Position numbers and translations under genes: made by a program
Assembly (NCBI GenBank): GCA_020073345.1
Contig: JAIQFI010000013.1
Span: forward strand, 57,287 to 121,286
DNA length: 64,000 nt
From: Terriglobia bacterium
GTDB taxonomy: Bacteria > Acidobacteriota > Terriglobia > Bryobacterales > Bryobacteraceae
Direction of reading: 5' to 3'
Shown here: positions 34,889 through 43,401 of the stretch, piece by piece
Layout: each line of letters starts with the position of its first letter
How positions within the stretch are numbered: the first letter of the stretch is position 1
The notes under the pieces: generated by a model
What the model was told of the DNA's origin: nothing
What the model saw: the letters and a program-made list of their open reading frames with translations, nothing else
Database searches by the model: none

Positions 34889-36654
34889 TGGTTTCCTTTG
34901 TAGGTCCCTTTCTGATGTTTGAGAAACTCTGCGGCTTCGGCTTTTCCGAGATACCGTTCGAGAAGCCTCGGCTCGGTTTTTGTGAGGTCCACGACAATCA
35001 ATCCGTCCAAGGCGTCGGAGAATTCCGGATCGAGATTAAATCCGAGCAGCTTTCCGCCCAGCTTTAGGTATTGCCGAAGCAGGACCGGGACACCGGTCCG
35101 CGTTGGTTCCAGATCCGCGACGCAATCGGAGAGATCTTCTAGGTCGAACCCTTTGGGGGGCGGTAAAGGTTTGCCATATCGCCTCTTGAACGGATTGCGG
35201 CCCGATATTAGGCCCGCCCATTCGTGCAGCGAGGTGCGCCGCTCAAGAAACGCGACCATCAGTTCGCGGGAAACCGCCTGGTATTGATTGCTGATGCTGA
35301 CCGGCCCGAATAGTGTCTTGTACCGGGGATTCCGCGCGACGTACGCACCAATGCCCTTCCATAACGCCAGCAGGGGAGCGAATCCTCTTTGATACTCCGG
35401 GCGCACAAAGGAGCGGCCCAACTCCAACGCAGGTCCCAATTTGTCAAGGAAGTCGCCGGTGTACTTGAACAGGGTCGCGGTATACAGATCGCGTGTCACA
35501 TCTGTTCCGGCAAGACGGTACGCCCCGACGATTTCCTGCTTCGCTGCGTTCCATACAAATAGGTGGAGATAGTGCGCATCGAAACCATCTACGTCCGTCG
35601 ACTTCCCGGTTCCCTCGCCGACGGCTCGAAACGTCAGCTCGCGTAGTCTTCCGATCTCTTCCAGTACCGCCGGAATCGCGTGAGCCGGAGTCACGTAGAC
35701 TTCGAGATCTCCCGCTTGGAACAGTCGCTGCTCCTGCGTCAGCGCGGCGACTTCCGAAACCAGGACGTTCCGGTCGACCGCGGCCATTAAAGCATGCGGA
35801 GTACGCTGCCGGAGTCGATTCAAGAGAGGAAGCGAAGTTCTCGGCTTGAATTCGCTCCGGCCGGCGAGCAAGTACGTTCGCCACCGAAGATATTCGGTGC
35901 GTTCTTTCGGCGTAGGAATCTCCAGCAGCTTCTTGTGCGTGATGGGGCTACCGATTCGAAGCTCGACCAGTCGGTCCTGTTTGTTCAGCAGCTCGCGTGC
36001 TAGGAGTGCCGTGCGAATCCGCGAGTGAAGCATGCCGAGGACCTGAAACAGAAAACTATTTGATCCGCGAATGTACGCCGGCACCGTGGCGACCGCCACG
36101 CCTTTGCGCGAGAGCGCCTCCACAAGGCGCGCGACCACGGTGTGCCACCTGGAATCCGCGACCATCCCCTCGCGCGGCTGGAAGTGGGAAACTTCACCGG
36201 CCGGGAAGACGACCAGGCAACCGCCGCCTTGGAGGAATTCTAACGCCCGTCTTAGGCCGGCGGCGTTGTTCTGCGCGGTTCCACCGAGCACATTCACCGG
36301 AATAATCAGATCCTGGATCTCTGGAATCCTGTCGAGTACCTGATTCGCCAGAAAACGCACGTCAGGCCGTATCCGCTGCAGCACGGTCGCGAGTACAGCG
36401 CCTTCCAGGATTCCGAACGGGTGGTTGGCGACAATCACAGTTGCGCCAGTCCGAGGGATCTGCTGAAGGTCGAGCCCGCTCACACGATACGTGACGGCTA
36501 GTTTGTCTAGAAGCTGCTCTGAGATCGGACGGTCTTCCGTCGTGGAATGATAGATTCGGTCCAGTTGATCAATTCCGAGGAGACGGGTAAGCGCGCCTCG
36601 GAACGGCTTAGGAAGCCCTACGATCTCTTCAACTAGCGAGTCAAGACCTGGCAC
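34885..36654 (-). CDS. olsF: Bifunctional ornithine-lipid-synthase-like acyltransferase (OlsF type)
   Basis: 589 residues. The N-terminal half (about 45-290) is a PlsC-like O-acyltransferase with ATVIVANHPFGILEGAVL (His78) and CLVVFPAGEVSHFQ. The C-terminal half (about 300-560) is an OlsB/hemolysin-type GNAT N-acyltransferase with LRELTFRAVGEGTGKSTDVD and ALELGRSFVRPEYQRGFAP. The order matches OlsF, which makes ornithine lipid alone: N-acylation of ornithine then O-acylation. The amino acid used here could differ. Starts with GTG; the promoter at 36663-36689 ends 8 bases before it, so the message may be leaderless. Confidence 0.82.
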   Translation of the reverse strand: MPGLDSLVEEIVGLPKPFRGALTRLLGIDQLDRIYHSTTEDRPISEQLLDKLAVTYRVSGLDLQQIPRTGATVIVANHPFGILEGAVLATVLQRIRPDVRFLANQVLDRIPEIQDLIIPVNVLGGTAQNNAAGLRRALEFLQGGGCLVVFPAGEVSHFQPREGMVADSRWHTVVARLVEALSRKGVAVATVPAYIRGSNSFLFQVLGMLHSRIRTALLARELLNKQDRLVELRIGSPITHKKLLEIPTPKERTEYLRWRTYLLAGRSEFKPRTSLPLLNRLRQRTPHALMAAVDRNVLVSEVAALTQEQRLFQAGDLEVYVTPAHAIPAVLEEIGRLRELTFRAVGEGTGKSTDVDGFDAHYLHLFVWNAAKQEIVGAYRLAGTDVTRDLYTATLFKYTGDFLDKLGPALELGRSFVRPEYQRGFAPLLALWKGIGAYVARNPRYKTLFGPVSISNQYQAVSRELMVAFLERRTSLHEWAGLISGRNPFKRRYGKPLPPPKGFDLEDLSDCVADLEPTRTGVPVLLRQYLKLGGKLLGFNLDPEFSDALDGLIVVDLTKTEPRLLERYLGKAEAAEFLKHQKGTYKGNQ

Positions 36655-36662
36655 GCTAACTA

Positions 36663-36689
36663 AATGCGTGCGGTACCCGATTCTATTCC
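36663..36689 (-). promoter_or_regulatory. GGAATA-type promoter candidate of the OlsF operon
   Basis: Minus-strand GGAATAGAA (36689-36681), 13 bases, GCATT (36667-36663). It overlaps the last codons of the upstream gene. Only 8 bases separate the -10 from GTG 36654. Confidence 0.5.
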
Positions 36690-37426
36690 GGGACGCGCCG
36701 GAAACGGGCCGGATCGGCTTTTAGCGTCAGCGTGGACCCGGTTCGTGCCAGGACGCCCGAAATCTCCAAAGGCTCGGCCACAAACGGCAAAACCTCCTTG
36801 CTGAGAGCCCGGCTGTCGTTGCCGACGAGCAGGAGAACCCGGGCATCTCCGGCAGCGTCCCGTGCCAGAAACGCCGGAGGCACACCTCCACTAATGCAGC
36901 GAACAGCGCAGTCGCGGTGCACCTTGTGCTCGCCGGGATTCATGACGCCCAAGTAGCATTTCGTGTCGACTATCTCTCCTCGGAGCGTCACGGGCCCTAG
37001 ATCGATCGTGCGGCTCGGCGTCGCCAGCGATGGTGATGTGCCGACTATGATGGATGCCGGAATTACTTCGATCATCCGATCGGGTATCCGTTCGATCAGC
37101 GATCCCTTTAATTGAACGTGCTTGCCTTGCATACCTTTGACGGTATCCGACAAGCCGTGCTTGCCGGGAGCAACCAACAGAAAGCTAGCGTTGTTGGTAA
37201 CAAGAATCGGGTACGGCCATTCTTCGATCACACCCGCGTAGTCGCGATACTCCCCGTACTCAAATTTGCTCGTCGCAAAGGGAGGCTGGCCAAAGATGAG
37301 CAAACCGCCCCCGATCAAGCCGGCCAGCACGACTCCAGCAGCGATCCGGGCGGCGATACGGCCTAAGCTCGTTGGAGCTTTCGGTAGATAACCCACATAG
37401 AAGTCGTCGTTCGGCGTCGTTTTCAT
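36683..37426 (-). CDS. Membrane-anchored protein with Cys-containing domain, Rieske-gene partner
   Basis: 247 residues from ATG 37426, overlapping the Rieske gene stop (ATGA). One N-terminal membrane helix (about 25-47) is followed by an exported domain. The segment GEIVDTKCYLGVMNPGEHKV and HRDCAVRCISGGVPPAFLAR holds three Cys and two His that could ligate heme or a metal. I recall this motif from proteins next to Rieske/ferric-reductase-like genes, without an assigned role. Fifth of five coupled envelope redox genes. Confidence 0.7.
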   Translation of the reverse strand: MKTTPNDDFYVGYLPKAPTSLGRIAARIAAGVVLAGLIGGGLLIFGQPPFATSKFEYGEYRDYAGVIEEWPYPILVTNNASFLLVAPGKHGLSDTVKGMQGKHVQLKGSLIERIPDRMIEVIPASIIVGTSPSLATPSRTIDLGPVTLRGEIVDTKCYLGVMNPGEHKVHRDCAVRCISGGVPPAFLARDAAGDARVLLLVGNDSRALSKEVLPFVAEPLEISGVLARTGSTLTLKADPARFRRVPE

Positions 37427-38511
37427 TTGGTTTCTCCCGCTGTCGCGCATTCAATCGCTGCCGGTCGAACAATCATTGAAGGCTCCAATCGCGTCCCTGG
37501 CGGATGTGCGCACGGATGAACCAGCACCTTGCCGTCGATTACTTTGGTCTGATATGTGGGCACCTTGTCCGTAAAAGGTGGGGGCGAGGCTCCCGTGTCC
37601 GGCGAATACTGGTAGCCGTGCCAAGGGCATGTCACGCACCCATCGATGATTCGCCCTTCTCCAAGTGGACCGTTCTGGTGCCGGCAAACATTGGAAATCG
37701 CCGAGACCTTGCCGTCGTAGCGGAAAACGGCGACCCGCTCGGTTCCCCGCTCAGTGAGCAACGATACGACCTTCGCGCGCTTTTCCGGTATCTTTTCCAC
37801 TGCGCACACTTCGACGAAACCATCCCGCTCAGCTCCCGCCACAGCTCGATCGACGGCTCGCTCCTTGGCGCCCGCCAGTAGATGAAGTGCAGTCACCAGC
37901 GCGAAGCCGATGCCAAGCAACACGGCCAGAACTATATTGCGATCTGCCTGCAGGGCTCCAAACAGCACATGCACCACCAACAGCGCATAAGCCAGATAGA
38001 CCAGCATATGGATACGCTTCCAGGCCGGCGCAGACAGGTTGTGAAGCCAGAAATCGTGGCTCGTTGCGGCCATCACGAAAAGGATCAACAGCGTCGCGAG
38101 GCCCAGCGTCTCAAAGGGAAACTGCGCCAGACTGCCGTAGCGGGTGTTGCTGACGAACAGGCTAACGAGGGGCGAAACGTCACCTAGAGCGTGAAACTGA
38201 ATGATCGAAAAGACGCCGTGCACCAGTGCGACCAGGAACATCGCCACACCTAGGTGACGACGGTTATACAAAAGCGGCAGAAACCGGCGATCCAGCCTGC
38301 ACATCGGTCCGATGCACAAGATCACGTGTAGTAGAACCAGAGCGAGAGTTCCGAAGCCGCGAATCAGGAGAGTTTCGGCAGTCGCAGTCGGATAGAGTAT
38401 CGCTCCCGGTCCGACAAATATCGCCAGGTATGTGAGGATGCCACCCGCCAAAACCGAATCGTAAATCCGCTTCTGGCGGTTCCATCCGACGGCTTGGTAT
38501 TGCACGCTCAC
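37423..38511 (-). CDS. Ferric-reductase-like transmembrane protein with Rieske [2Fe-2S] domain
   Basis: 362 residues from GTG 38511. About six membrane segments (25-210) of the ferric-reductase/MsrQ-like heme-binding type, with paired His (LLHVILC, HLGVAMFLVALVH, HMLVYLAYALLVVH). After a linker comes a complete Rieske domain: NVCRHQNGPLGEG (Cys276, His278) and CPWHGYQYSP (Cys295, His298). It should pass electrons between membrane quinol or heme and an exposed acceptor. It is coupled by 4-base overlaps to genes on both sides. Confidence 0.88.
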   Translation of the reverse strand: MSVQYQAVGWNRQKRIYDSVLAGGILTYLAIFVGPGAILYPTATAETLLIRGFGTLALVLLHVILCIGPMCRLDRRFLPLLYNRRHLGVAMFLVALVHGVFSIIQFHALGDVSPLVSLFVSNTRYGSLAQFPFETLGLATLLILFVMAATSHDFWLHNLSAPAWKRIHMLVYLAYALLVVHVLFGALQADRNIVLAVLLGIGFALVTALHLLAGAKERAVDRAVAGAERDGFVEVCAVEKIPEKRAKVVSLLTERGTERVAVFRYDGKVSAISNVCRHQNGPLGEGRIIDGCVTCPWHGYQYSPDTGASPPPFTDKVPTYQTKVIDGKVLVHPCAHPPGTRLEPSMIVRPAAIECATAGETK

Positions 38512-38651
38512 TTGTATTGCTCCCAGTGCACGACGGGATTATTTGGCGTGGTGTCCCGCCGCGCGGCAAGACCGGCCGCGAACAGCACCGGCAGCAAGAC
38601 CGCTAGAGCGATCCAGATCCCGAGGTGGCTGCGGCGAAGAGGTTGGATCAT
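38508..38651 (-). CDS. Small single-helix membrane protein (47 residues)
   Basis: From ATG 38651: MIQPLRRSHLGIWIALAVLL, then a second hydrophobic stretch and a short polar tail. It overlaps the Rieske gene start by 4 bases and the preceding small gene stop by 4 bases, so it is almost certainly translated. Probably a subunit or assembly factor of the membrane redox complex. Too short for domain assignment. Confidence 0.7.
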   Translation of the reverse strand: MIQPLRRSHLGIWIALAVLLPVLFAAGLAARRDTTPNNPVVHWEQYK

Positions 38652-38851
38652 GTCGCGTGTCCTCTCCCTCGAATCCAGCGAGTGAGCAACACAGGCCACA
38701 GGGCCGCTACGCCGGGCAGGATGATTAGCCTGAATCCAATACCTGAGCCCTTCGATACGGGATCGACTCTACTGATCCCGACCGTCAGAAAGGCACCCGC
38801 AAATAGCAGCCCAATTGCCGCATACGAGCCCACGGTGGCGAGTAACAACAT
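38648..38851 (-). CDS. Small membrane protein (67 residues)
   Basis: Two hydrophobic helices (about 2-26 and 40-55) with a basic C-terminus. Coupled by a 4-base overlap to the next small membrane protein gene and one base after the SDR stop. Likely part of the same membrane complex as the Rieske protein; no family recognised. Confidence 0.68.
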   Translation of the reverse strand: MLLLATVGSYAAIGLLFAGAFLTVGISRVDPVSKGSGIGFRLIILPGVAALWPVLLTRWIRGRGHAT

Positions 38852-38852
38852 C

Positions 38853-39548
38853 CTACGCCTCGCCCCCGTAGATTGGGATCACAGCGCCGCTAACCTGAGA
38901 CGCCTGATCAGAGACCAAATGAACCAGCAGTTTTGCCACCTGACAGGGATGAACCCATTTTGAGAAGTCCGCGTTTGGATCGGCAGCACGATTGGCGGGT
39001 GTGTCCATCGTGCCCGGCAGCACGACGTTAGCGGACATATGTTGATCCGCGTTCTCGCGAGCGACGGTCCGTATCAACGACACCAGTGCAGCTTTTGAAG
39101 CGGCATAGACGCCGGCCATTGCGGCAGGTTCGACTGCGGCTTTACTCCCGATCGCGACGATTCGGCCCGAGCCTTGCGCCTGCATGATCGGAAGAACGGC
39201 CTGGATTACGTGAAACGCGGACCGCAGGTTAAGGTCCAGCATCTTGTCGAAGGTCGCATCATCCGTCTCAGCGACGGACTTCCCTCCGGCGAACGCACCA
39301 ACGAGGTGCACCAGCCCATCGATTCGCCCAGCCTTGTTTACAACCGTGTCCGCGACTTGCCGGGCCCGATCGCCGTCCGATAGCTCGGCCGCGATGGCCG
39401 AAAAGTTCGGGTGCAGGAAATCCGAACCTGCGATGGACCGCGACACGCCGAAGACTTGTGCTCCGGCTTCGAGGAACGAATTCGTGACGAACGTTCCGAG
39501 CCCGCCCTTGGCGCCCGTGATTAGAATGACTTTCCCGTGAAGTTCCAT
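38853..39548 (-). CDS. SDR family oxidoreductase
   Basis: 231 residues. Classical short-chain dehydrogenase: GAKGGLGTFV (dinucleotide-binding TGxxxGxG variant), VHLVGAFAGG in place of NNAG, catalytic Ser in IVAIGSKAA and Tyr-x3-Lys in VYAASKAAL. Substrate unknown. Sits between a second SDR gene and the small membrane proteins of the Rieske group. Confidence 0.87.
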   Translation of the reverse strand: MELHGKVILITGAKGGLGTFVTNSFLEAGAQVFGVSRSIAGSDFLHPNFSAIAAELSDGDRARQVADTVVNKAGRIDGLVHLVGAFAGGKSVAETDDATFDKMLDLNLRSAFHVIQAVLPIMQAQGSGRIVAIGSKAAVEPAAMAGVYAASKAALVSLIRTVARENADQHMSANVVLPGTMDTPANRAADPNADFSKWVHPCQVAKLLVHLVSDQASQVSGAVIPIYGGEA

Positions 39549-39557
39549 GGCGTCCTG

Positions 39558-40379
39558 TTACTCTCCGGATGACCACGCCGTCCTGAACTCCGGATAGAGT
39601 GTCAGTCCGCCGCAAGCGAAAATCGTTTGACCGGTGACATAGGAGGCGTCGTCCGAGGCCAGGAACGCGAATACCGAGGCGATCTCGTCCGCCGCAGCCG
39701 GGCGAGACATCGGAATGTGGCTCTCTACCTCACCGCGCGCTTTGGGATTGTCGATCCAAGCCTTGTTGATCGGAGTCACCACAGCGCCCGGGCCTACCGA
39801 ATTCACGCGGATGCCGTTGGCGGCGTATTCCAACGCGAGCGACTTGGTCAGGTTCTCCATCCCGCCTTTGCTAACCGAGTAGGGCAGGTATTTCGGTTTG
39901 GGAATGATCTCGTGCACGCTCGAATTGTTGAGAATCACTCCGGGACCGCCACGATCCAGGAAGTGCCGAATGGCTTCACGAGAACACAGAAACGGCCCGC
40001 GTAAATTCACCGCCAGAACGCGATCGAAATCGCTGGTCTCGATCTCATGGCTCGCCGCGGGTTTCTGGATGCCCGCGTTGTTGACCAGGACGTCGAGCGA
40101 TCCGAATTCTTCGATGACTCTTGCCACCATGGTTTTGACCTGCGTTTCATCCGAAACGTCGGCCTGCACCACCATTTCCTTTCCACCGCCGCCATCTTTT
40201 TCGTCGACATGGACGCGCGCCTTGCGCGCCATACAGCGCGTCTCCTCGGCCTGTTCCGCACCGCTGCGATAGTTAATAGCGACGTTAGCCCCTTCCTTGG
40301 CGAAGCGAATAGCGATCGCCTGGCCGATGCCGGAAGAAGCGCCGGTAATCAGAATGTTCTTTCCCTCTAGTCTCGACAT
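39558..40379 (-). CDS. SDR family oxidoreductase (glucose 1-dehydrogenase-like)
   Basis: 273 residues: ITGASSGIGQAIAIRFAKEG, NNAGIQKP, Ser in VILNNSSVHE, Tyr-x3-Lys in YLPYSVSKGGMEN and VNSVGPGAVVTPIN. The pattern is closest to Bacillus-type glucose 1-dehydrogenases. An insertion near residues 45-68 (MARKARVHVDEKDGGGGKE) lengthens the usual loop after beta-2. It could oxidise glucose or a related polyol with NAD(P). Ten bases from the next SDR gene. Confidence 0.87.
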   Translation of the reverse strand: MSRLEGKNILITGASSGIGQAIAIRFAKEGANVAINYRSGAEQAEETRCMARKARVHVDEKDGGGGKEMVVQADVSDETQVKTMVARVIEEFGSLDVLVNNAGIQKPAASHEIETSDFDRVLAVNLRGPFLCSREAIRHFLDRGGPGVILNNSSVHEIIPKPKYLPYSVSKGGMENLTKSLALEYAANGIRVNSVGPGAVVTPINKAWIDNPKARGEVESHIPMSRPAAADEIASVFAFLASDDASYVTGQTIFACGGLTLYPEFRTAWSSGE

Positions 40380-40393
40380 GGTCTCTCGCTTTC

Positions 40394-40642
40394 TTAAGTC
40401 CGAATGAATGCCCGTAGGTGTTGTCTCAAACCCGACGGGGCTAGAACACTCCGTACGCTGCCCTGGATGAGACGCTTCAGAGCTGCCTTGCCCTCAATCA
40501 GGATTTCGCAATCGATACAGTCGAGAATGTGTCGCCAGACCCAAAGTCGCGCTGTTGAGGGAAGTTCGTTATCGACGAACCGATCCGATAACATTTCCAC
40601 TTCCTGGCATCCAAGCTCTTCGTTGCTGATGGCTGGGTCCAC
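40394..40642 (-). CDS. zf-HC2-type anti-sigma factor
   Basis: 82 residues from GTG 40642: Cys12, then HILDCIDC (His38, Cys42, Cys45), the H-x3-C-x2-C zinc site of ZAS anti-sigma factors, with no membrane segment. Soluble ZAS proteins release sigma on thiol oxidation. No sigma gene adjoins it, so the cognate sigma must be elsewhere, possibly one of the ECF genes in this block. First gene of a long operon (anti-sigma, two SDRs, two small membrane proteins, Rieske protein, Cys-rich partner). Confidence 0.75.
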   Translation of the reverse strand: MDPAISNEELGCQEVEMLSDRFVDNELPSTARLWVWRHILDCIDCEILIEGKAALKRLIQGSVRSVLAPSGLRQHLRAFIRT

Positions 40643-40675
40643 TTGCTGGTCACCTTCTTTGACCTTCCCCCAGGA

Positions 40676-40702
40676 AATGCAACATGGTGTGCAGGTTATT
40701 CC
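40676..40702 (-). promoter_or_regulatory. GGAATA-type promoter of the anti-sigma/SDR/Rieske operon
   Basis: Minus-strand GGAATAACC (40702-40694), 13 bases, GCATT (40680-40676). Start GTG is 33 bases beyond the -10. The -35 lies 5 bases from the opposing -35 at 40708. Confidence 0.65.
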
Positions 40703-40707
40703 CGAGC

Positions 40708-40734
40708 GGAATAGTTTCAGTCCCCGCTGTGATT
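40708..40734 (+). promoter_or_regulatory. GGAATA-type promoter of the outer-membrane protein gene
   Basis: GGAATAGTT (40708-40716), 13 bases, TGATT (40730-40734). Only eight bases separate the -10 from ATG 40743, implying a leaderless message. Confidence 0.55.
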
Positions 40735-40742
40735 AGGGCAGC

Positions 40743-41357
40743 ATGAAACTCACACTCACGTTGGTCCTCGGTTTGATTGCTATCGGGATTGCAGCCGCGC
40801 AGGAGGTTGCTCCCAAGCACGAGATAGGTCTCACGCTGGGCGGATTGCTTAGCGCTCAGCGTAACGGCGGCACCACTCGCCTTGATCTTGGCTCAGGAGT
40901 CGCCTTGCAGGCGAACTATGGATATCGCTTCCTGGGAAACAATACGGCGGCGTTGTACGGAGAGGTTCACTTTCTCGCCAACGCGCTTCGTGAGGTCAGT
41001 TCGACCGACCGAACTCTCACGCGAGACGCCGCGACCATCTTCCTGACACCGGGGCTTCGCGTTAAGTTCTTTCCCAATCGCAGTGTCGCACCGTATCTCG
41101 CCGTCGGAGGTGGTTGGGCGGTTTATGAGCAGAGCACGGCCACTCTGAACGGAAGCCCCAATCCCGCCTCTCGGCTCGTGAATCATGCCGCCCTCGACTA
41201 CGGCGGTGGTGTCGACGTCAAGTTCTGGCGATTCGTCGGTTTACGCGCCGAAGTCCGGGATTTCTACGCAGGCGGGCCCTCTTATAACACCACCGTGATT
41301 CACGGCGGACAGCACAACGTAGTCGCTGGTGGCGGTCTGGTCCTTAAGTTCCGCTAG
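40743..41357 (+). CDS. Outer-membrane beta-barrel protein
   Basis: 204 residues: a signal peptide (LTLVLGLIAIGIAAAQE) and an OmpW/OmpA-like eight-strand barrel with alternating aromatic strands (LDLGSGVALQANYGYRFLG, VAPYLAVGGGWAVYE, GLRAEVRDFYAGG) and a final strand ending VAGGGLVLKFR, with the terminal aromatic displaced by one. A porin-like or structural role at the outer membrane. Confidence 0.82.
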   Translation: MKLTLTLVLGLIAIGIAAAQEVAPKHEIGLTLGGLLSAQRNGGTTRLDLGSGVALQANYGYRFLGNNTAALYGEVHFLANALREVSSTDRTLTRDAATIFLTPGLRVKFFPNRSVAPYLAVGGGWAVYEQSTATLNGSPNPASRLVNHAALDYGGGVDVKFWRFVGLRAEVRDFYAGGPSYNTTVIHGGQHNVVAGGGLVLKFR

Positions 41358-41361
41358 GGCG

Positions 41362-41388
41362 GGAATAATCTGCGGGGGCTACGACATA
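41362..41388 (+). promoter_or_regulatory. GGAATA-type promoter of the glucose dehydrogenase gene
   Basis: GGAATAATC (41362-41370), 13 bases, ACATA (41384-41388), a weaker -10. A TGGAGG ribosome-binding site lies between it and ATG 41415. Confidence 0.5.
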
Positions 41389-41414
41389 CTTACGTTGATC
41401 TGGAGGCACCACAA

Positions 41415-42521
41415 ATGAGAGCAGTTGCAGTCTATCCAGGCAAGGCGAATAGCGTTCACCTCGCCGAAATGGCCAAACCGTCCGTAACCGACGCTCCCGA
41501 TGGCCGTGGTGTGCTTGTGAGGGTTCTAAGTGTGGGCGTCGATGGGACGGACAAGGAGATCAACGCGGCGGAATACGGCGCCGCCCCTGACGGCTTCAAC
41601 TTCCTGGTAGTCGGCCATGAGAGTTTCGGCCAAGTGGAGGAAGTGGGTCCGAACGTGACCGAGCTTGCACCCGGCGACTATGTGGTCGCGATGGTGCGGC
41701 GGCCGGGCTTCAGCATCTACGATCAGATCGGTTTACAGGACATGACCACGGACGATACCTATTTCGAACGTGGAATCAACCTTCGGCATGGATACTTGGC
41801 GGAGTACTACGCCGACGCCGCCGACTACCTGATCAAGATTCCGGGCGGCCTGAAACATGTTGGCGTCTTGCTAGAGCCCATGACGGTGGTCGAAAAAGGC
41901 ATCGCGCAGGCCTACGAAATCCAGCGACGCCTGAAGGTGTGGCGTCCACGAAAGGCCGCGGTTATGGGAGCCGGCACAATCGGTCTTTTGGCTGCGCTGG
42001 TCCTGCGGCTGCGTGGCCTTGAAGTAACGGTTTTCAGCCGCGACCGGAAGCCGAACCGGAATGCAGAGCTCATCGAGATGACCGGAGCCAAATACGTCTC
42101 GGTGCAGGACACGACCATCCTCGACGGCGCTCGCCAGTACGGTCCATTCGACCTGATCTTTGAGGCGACCGGGTTTTCGCCCGTCGTCTTTGAAGGCATG
42201 CAGGCCCTCGCCAAGAACGGGGTGCTAGTTCTTTCAAGCATCACTGGAGGCGACCGGAAGGTAGAGATCCCGGCGGACCGGATCAATCTGGACTTTGTGC
42301 TCGGCAACAAGGTGATGGTCGGTACGGTGAATGCGGCACGAGAAAACTTCGAAGAGGGTGTTCGCGATATGGCCATGGCCGAGGCTCAGTATTCAGGGTG
42401 GCTGTCGCGTCTGCTGACCCATCCTATAAAAGGTTTGGAGAACTACGAAATACTGTTCCAGGCGCTGCTGAACGGCAATGGCGCGATCAAGGTGTACTGC
42501 GAAGTAGCGGATGTCGCTTAA
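41415..42521 (+). CDS. Zinc-dependent glucose 1-dehydrogenase (archaeal-type MDR)
   Basis: 368 residues. Medium-chain dehydrogenase with VGVDGTDKEI (the Cys of alcohol dehydrogenases replaced by Asp, as in Sulfolobus/Thermoplasma glucose dehydrogenases), GHESFGQVEEVGPNV, LEPMTVVEKG and a Rossmann motif AVMGAGTIGLLAAL. It probably oxidises glucose to gluconolactone with NAD(P), which fits the SMP-30 gluconolactonase-like protein and glucosidases in the same block. Overlaps the next gene by 11 bases. Confidence 0.88.
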   Translation: MRAVAVYPGKANSVHLAEMAKPSVTDAPDGRGVLVRVLSVGVDGTDKEINAAEYGAAPDGFNFLVVGHESFGQVEEVGPNVTELAPGDYVVAMVRRPGFSIYDQIGLQDMTTDDTYFERGINLRHGYLAEYYADAADYLIKIPGGLKHVGVLLEPMTVVEKGIAQAYEIQRRLKVWRPRKAAVMGAGTIGLLAALVLRLRGLEVTVFSRDRKPNRNAELIEMTGAKYVSVQDTTILDGARQYGPFDLIFEATGFSPVVFEGMQALAKNGVLVLSSITGGDRKVEIPADRINLDFVLGNKVMVGTVNAARENFEEGVRDMAMAEAQYSGWLSRLLTHPIKGLENYEILFQALLNGNGAIKVYCEVADVA

Positions 42522-43401
42522 GAAGTCCGTCCGACTGCAAATCGCCGGCGCCTACCTTGTTCTTCTGATCGCTTCGCATGTCGTGGAGAGCACTCGCGCG
42601 GAGCCAGTGCGGTCCCCTGAAATTCGGACAGCTTCCATTCGCGCTGTGGATCATGAGCAGTATCAATCGCGCACGATTCTCCTCGCCTATCGCGATTCCG
42701 CGCCAGAATCTACTCAGCTCCCGGTCGTACTTGTACACGGCAGCCCCGGCTCGGGCGAGGTCCTCGAAAAGCTAGCCAGCCTGCTGACTCCCCGATTCCG
42801 GGTTATCGTGCCCGACTTGCCGGGCTCTGGCGCGTCCGAGCACGACCTGCCCGATTACTCATTTCGCGCACACGGAGAGTATCTCGTCGAACTCCTGGAT
42901 GCTCTTCACGTTGATCGCGCACAATTCGTCGGATTCAGCATGGGCGGTGGCGTGGTCCTATCGATATCGGATCTCGCGCCGCAGCGCGTGGCATCGATTG
43001 TGATGCTGTCTGCGATCGGCGTCCAGGAACACGAGCTCACCGGGGGCTACCGAGTGAATCACCTCCTGCATGGCGCTCAGTTGGCCCTGCTTTGGACCCT
43101 CAAGAACGGTTTCCCGCACTTCAGACTGTTTCGGAGTGTCCCACTCACAGTGGAATACGCGCGGAACTTCTACGATTCCGATCAGCGCCCTTTGCGAACC
43201 ATACTGGCTCAGTACCGCGGTCCAATGCTGATCATTCACGGCACTAGGGACCGGAACGTGCCCATCGCCGCAGCACTAGAGCACCATGAGCTTGTGCCTC
43301 AGAGCCAGATCGTGGAACTGGATGACAATCACTTTATGGCGTTCATGCACCCCTCGGAGTTTCTGGACCCACTTGTGCACTTTTTGAGCAGTGTGCGTTA
43401 G
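42511..43401 (+). CDS. Alpha/beta hydrolase
   Basis: 296 residues: a possible membrane anchor or signal (LQIAGAYLVLLIASHVVEST), the oxyanion segment VVLVHGSPGSGEV, nucleophile elbow GFSMGGG, acid in HGTRDRNVP and His in DDNHFMAF. Substrate unknown; with the glucose dehydrogenase it may handle a lactone or ester. Its end overlaps the guanylyltransferase gene end by 4 bases (convergent). Confidence 0.85.
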   Translation: MSLKKSVRLQIAGAYLVLLIASHVVESTRAEPVRSPEIRTASIRAVDHEQYQSRTILLAYRDSAPESTQLPVVLVHGSPGSGEVLEKLASLLTPRFRVIVPDLPGSGASEHDLPDYSFRAHGEYLVELLDALHVDRAQFVGFSMGGGVVLSISDLAPQRVASIVMLSAIGVQEHELTGGYRVNHLLHGAQLALLWTLKNGFPHFRLFRSVPLTVEYARNFYDSDQRPLRTILAQYRGPMLIIHGTRDRNVPIAAALEHHELVPQSQIVELDDNHFMAFMHPSEFLDPLVHFLSSVR

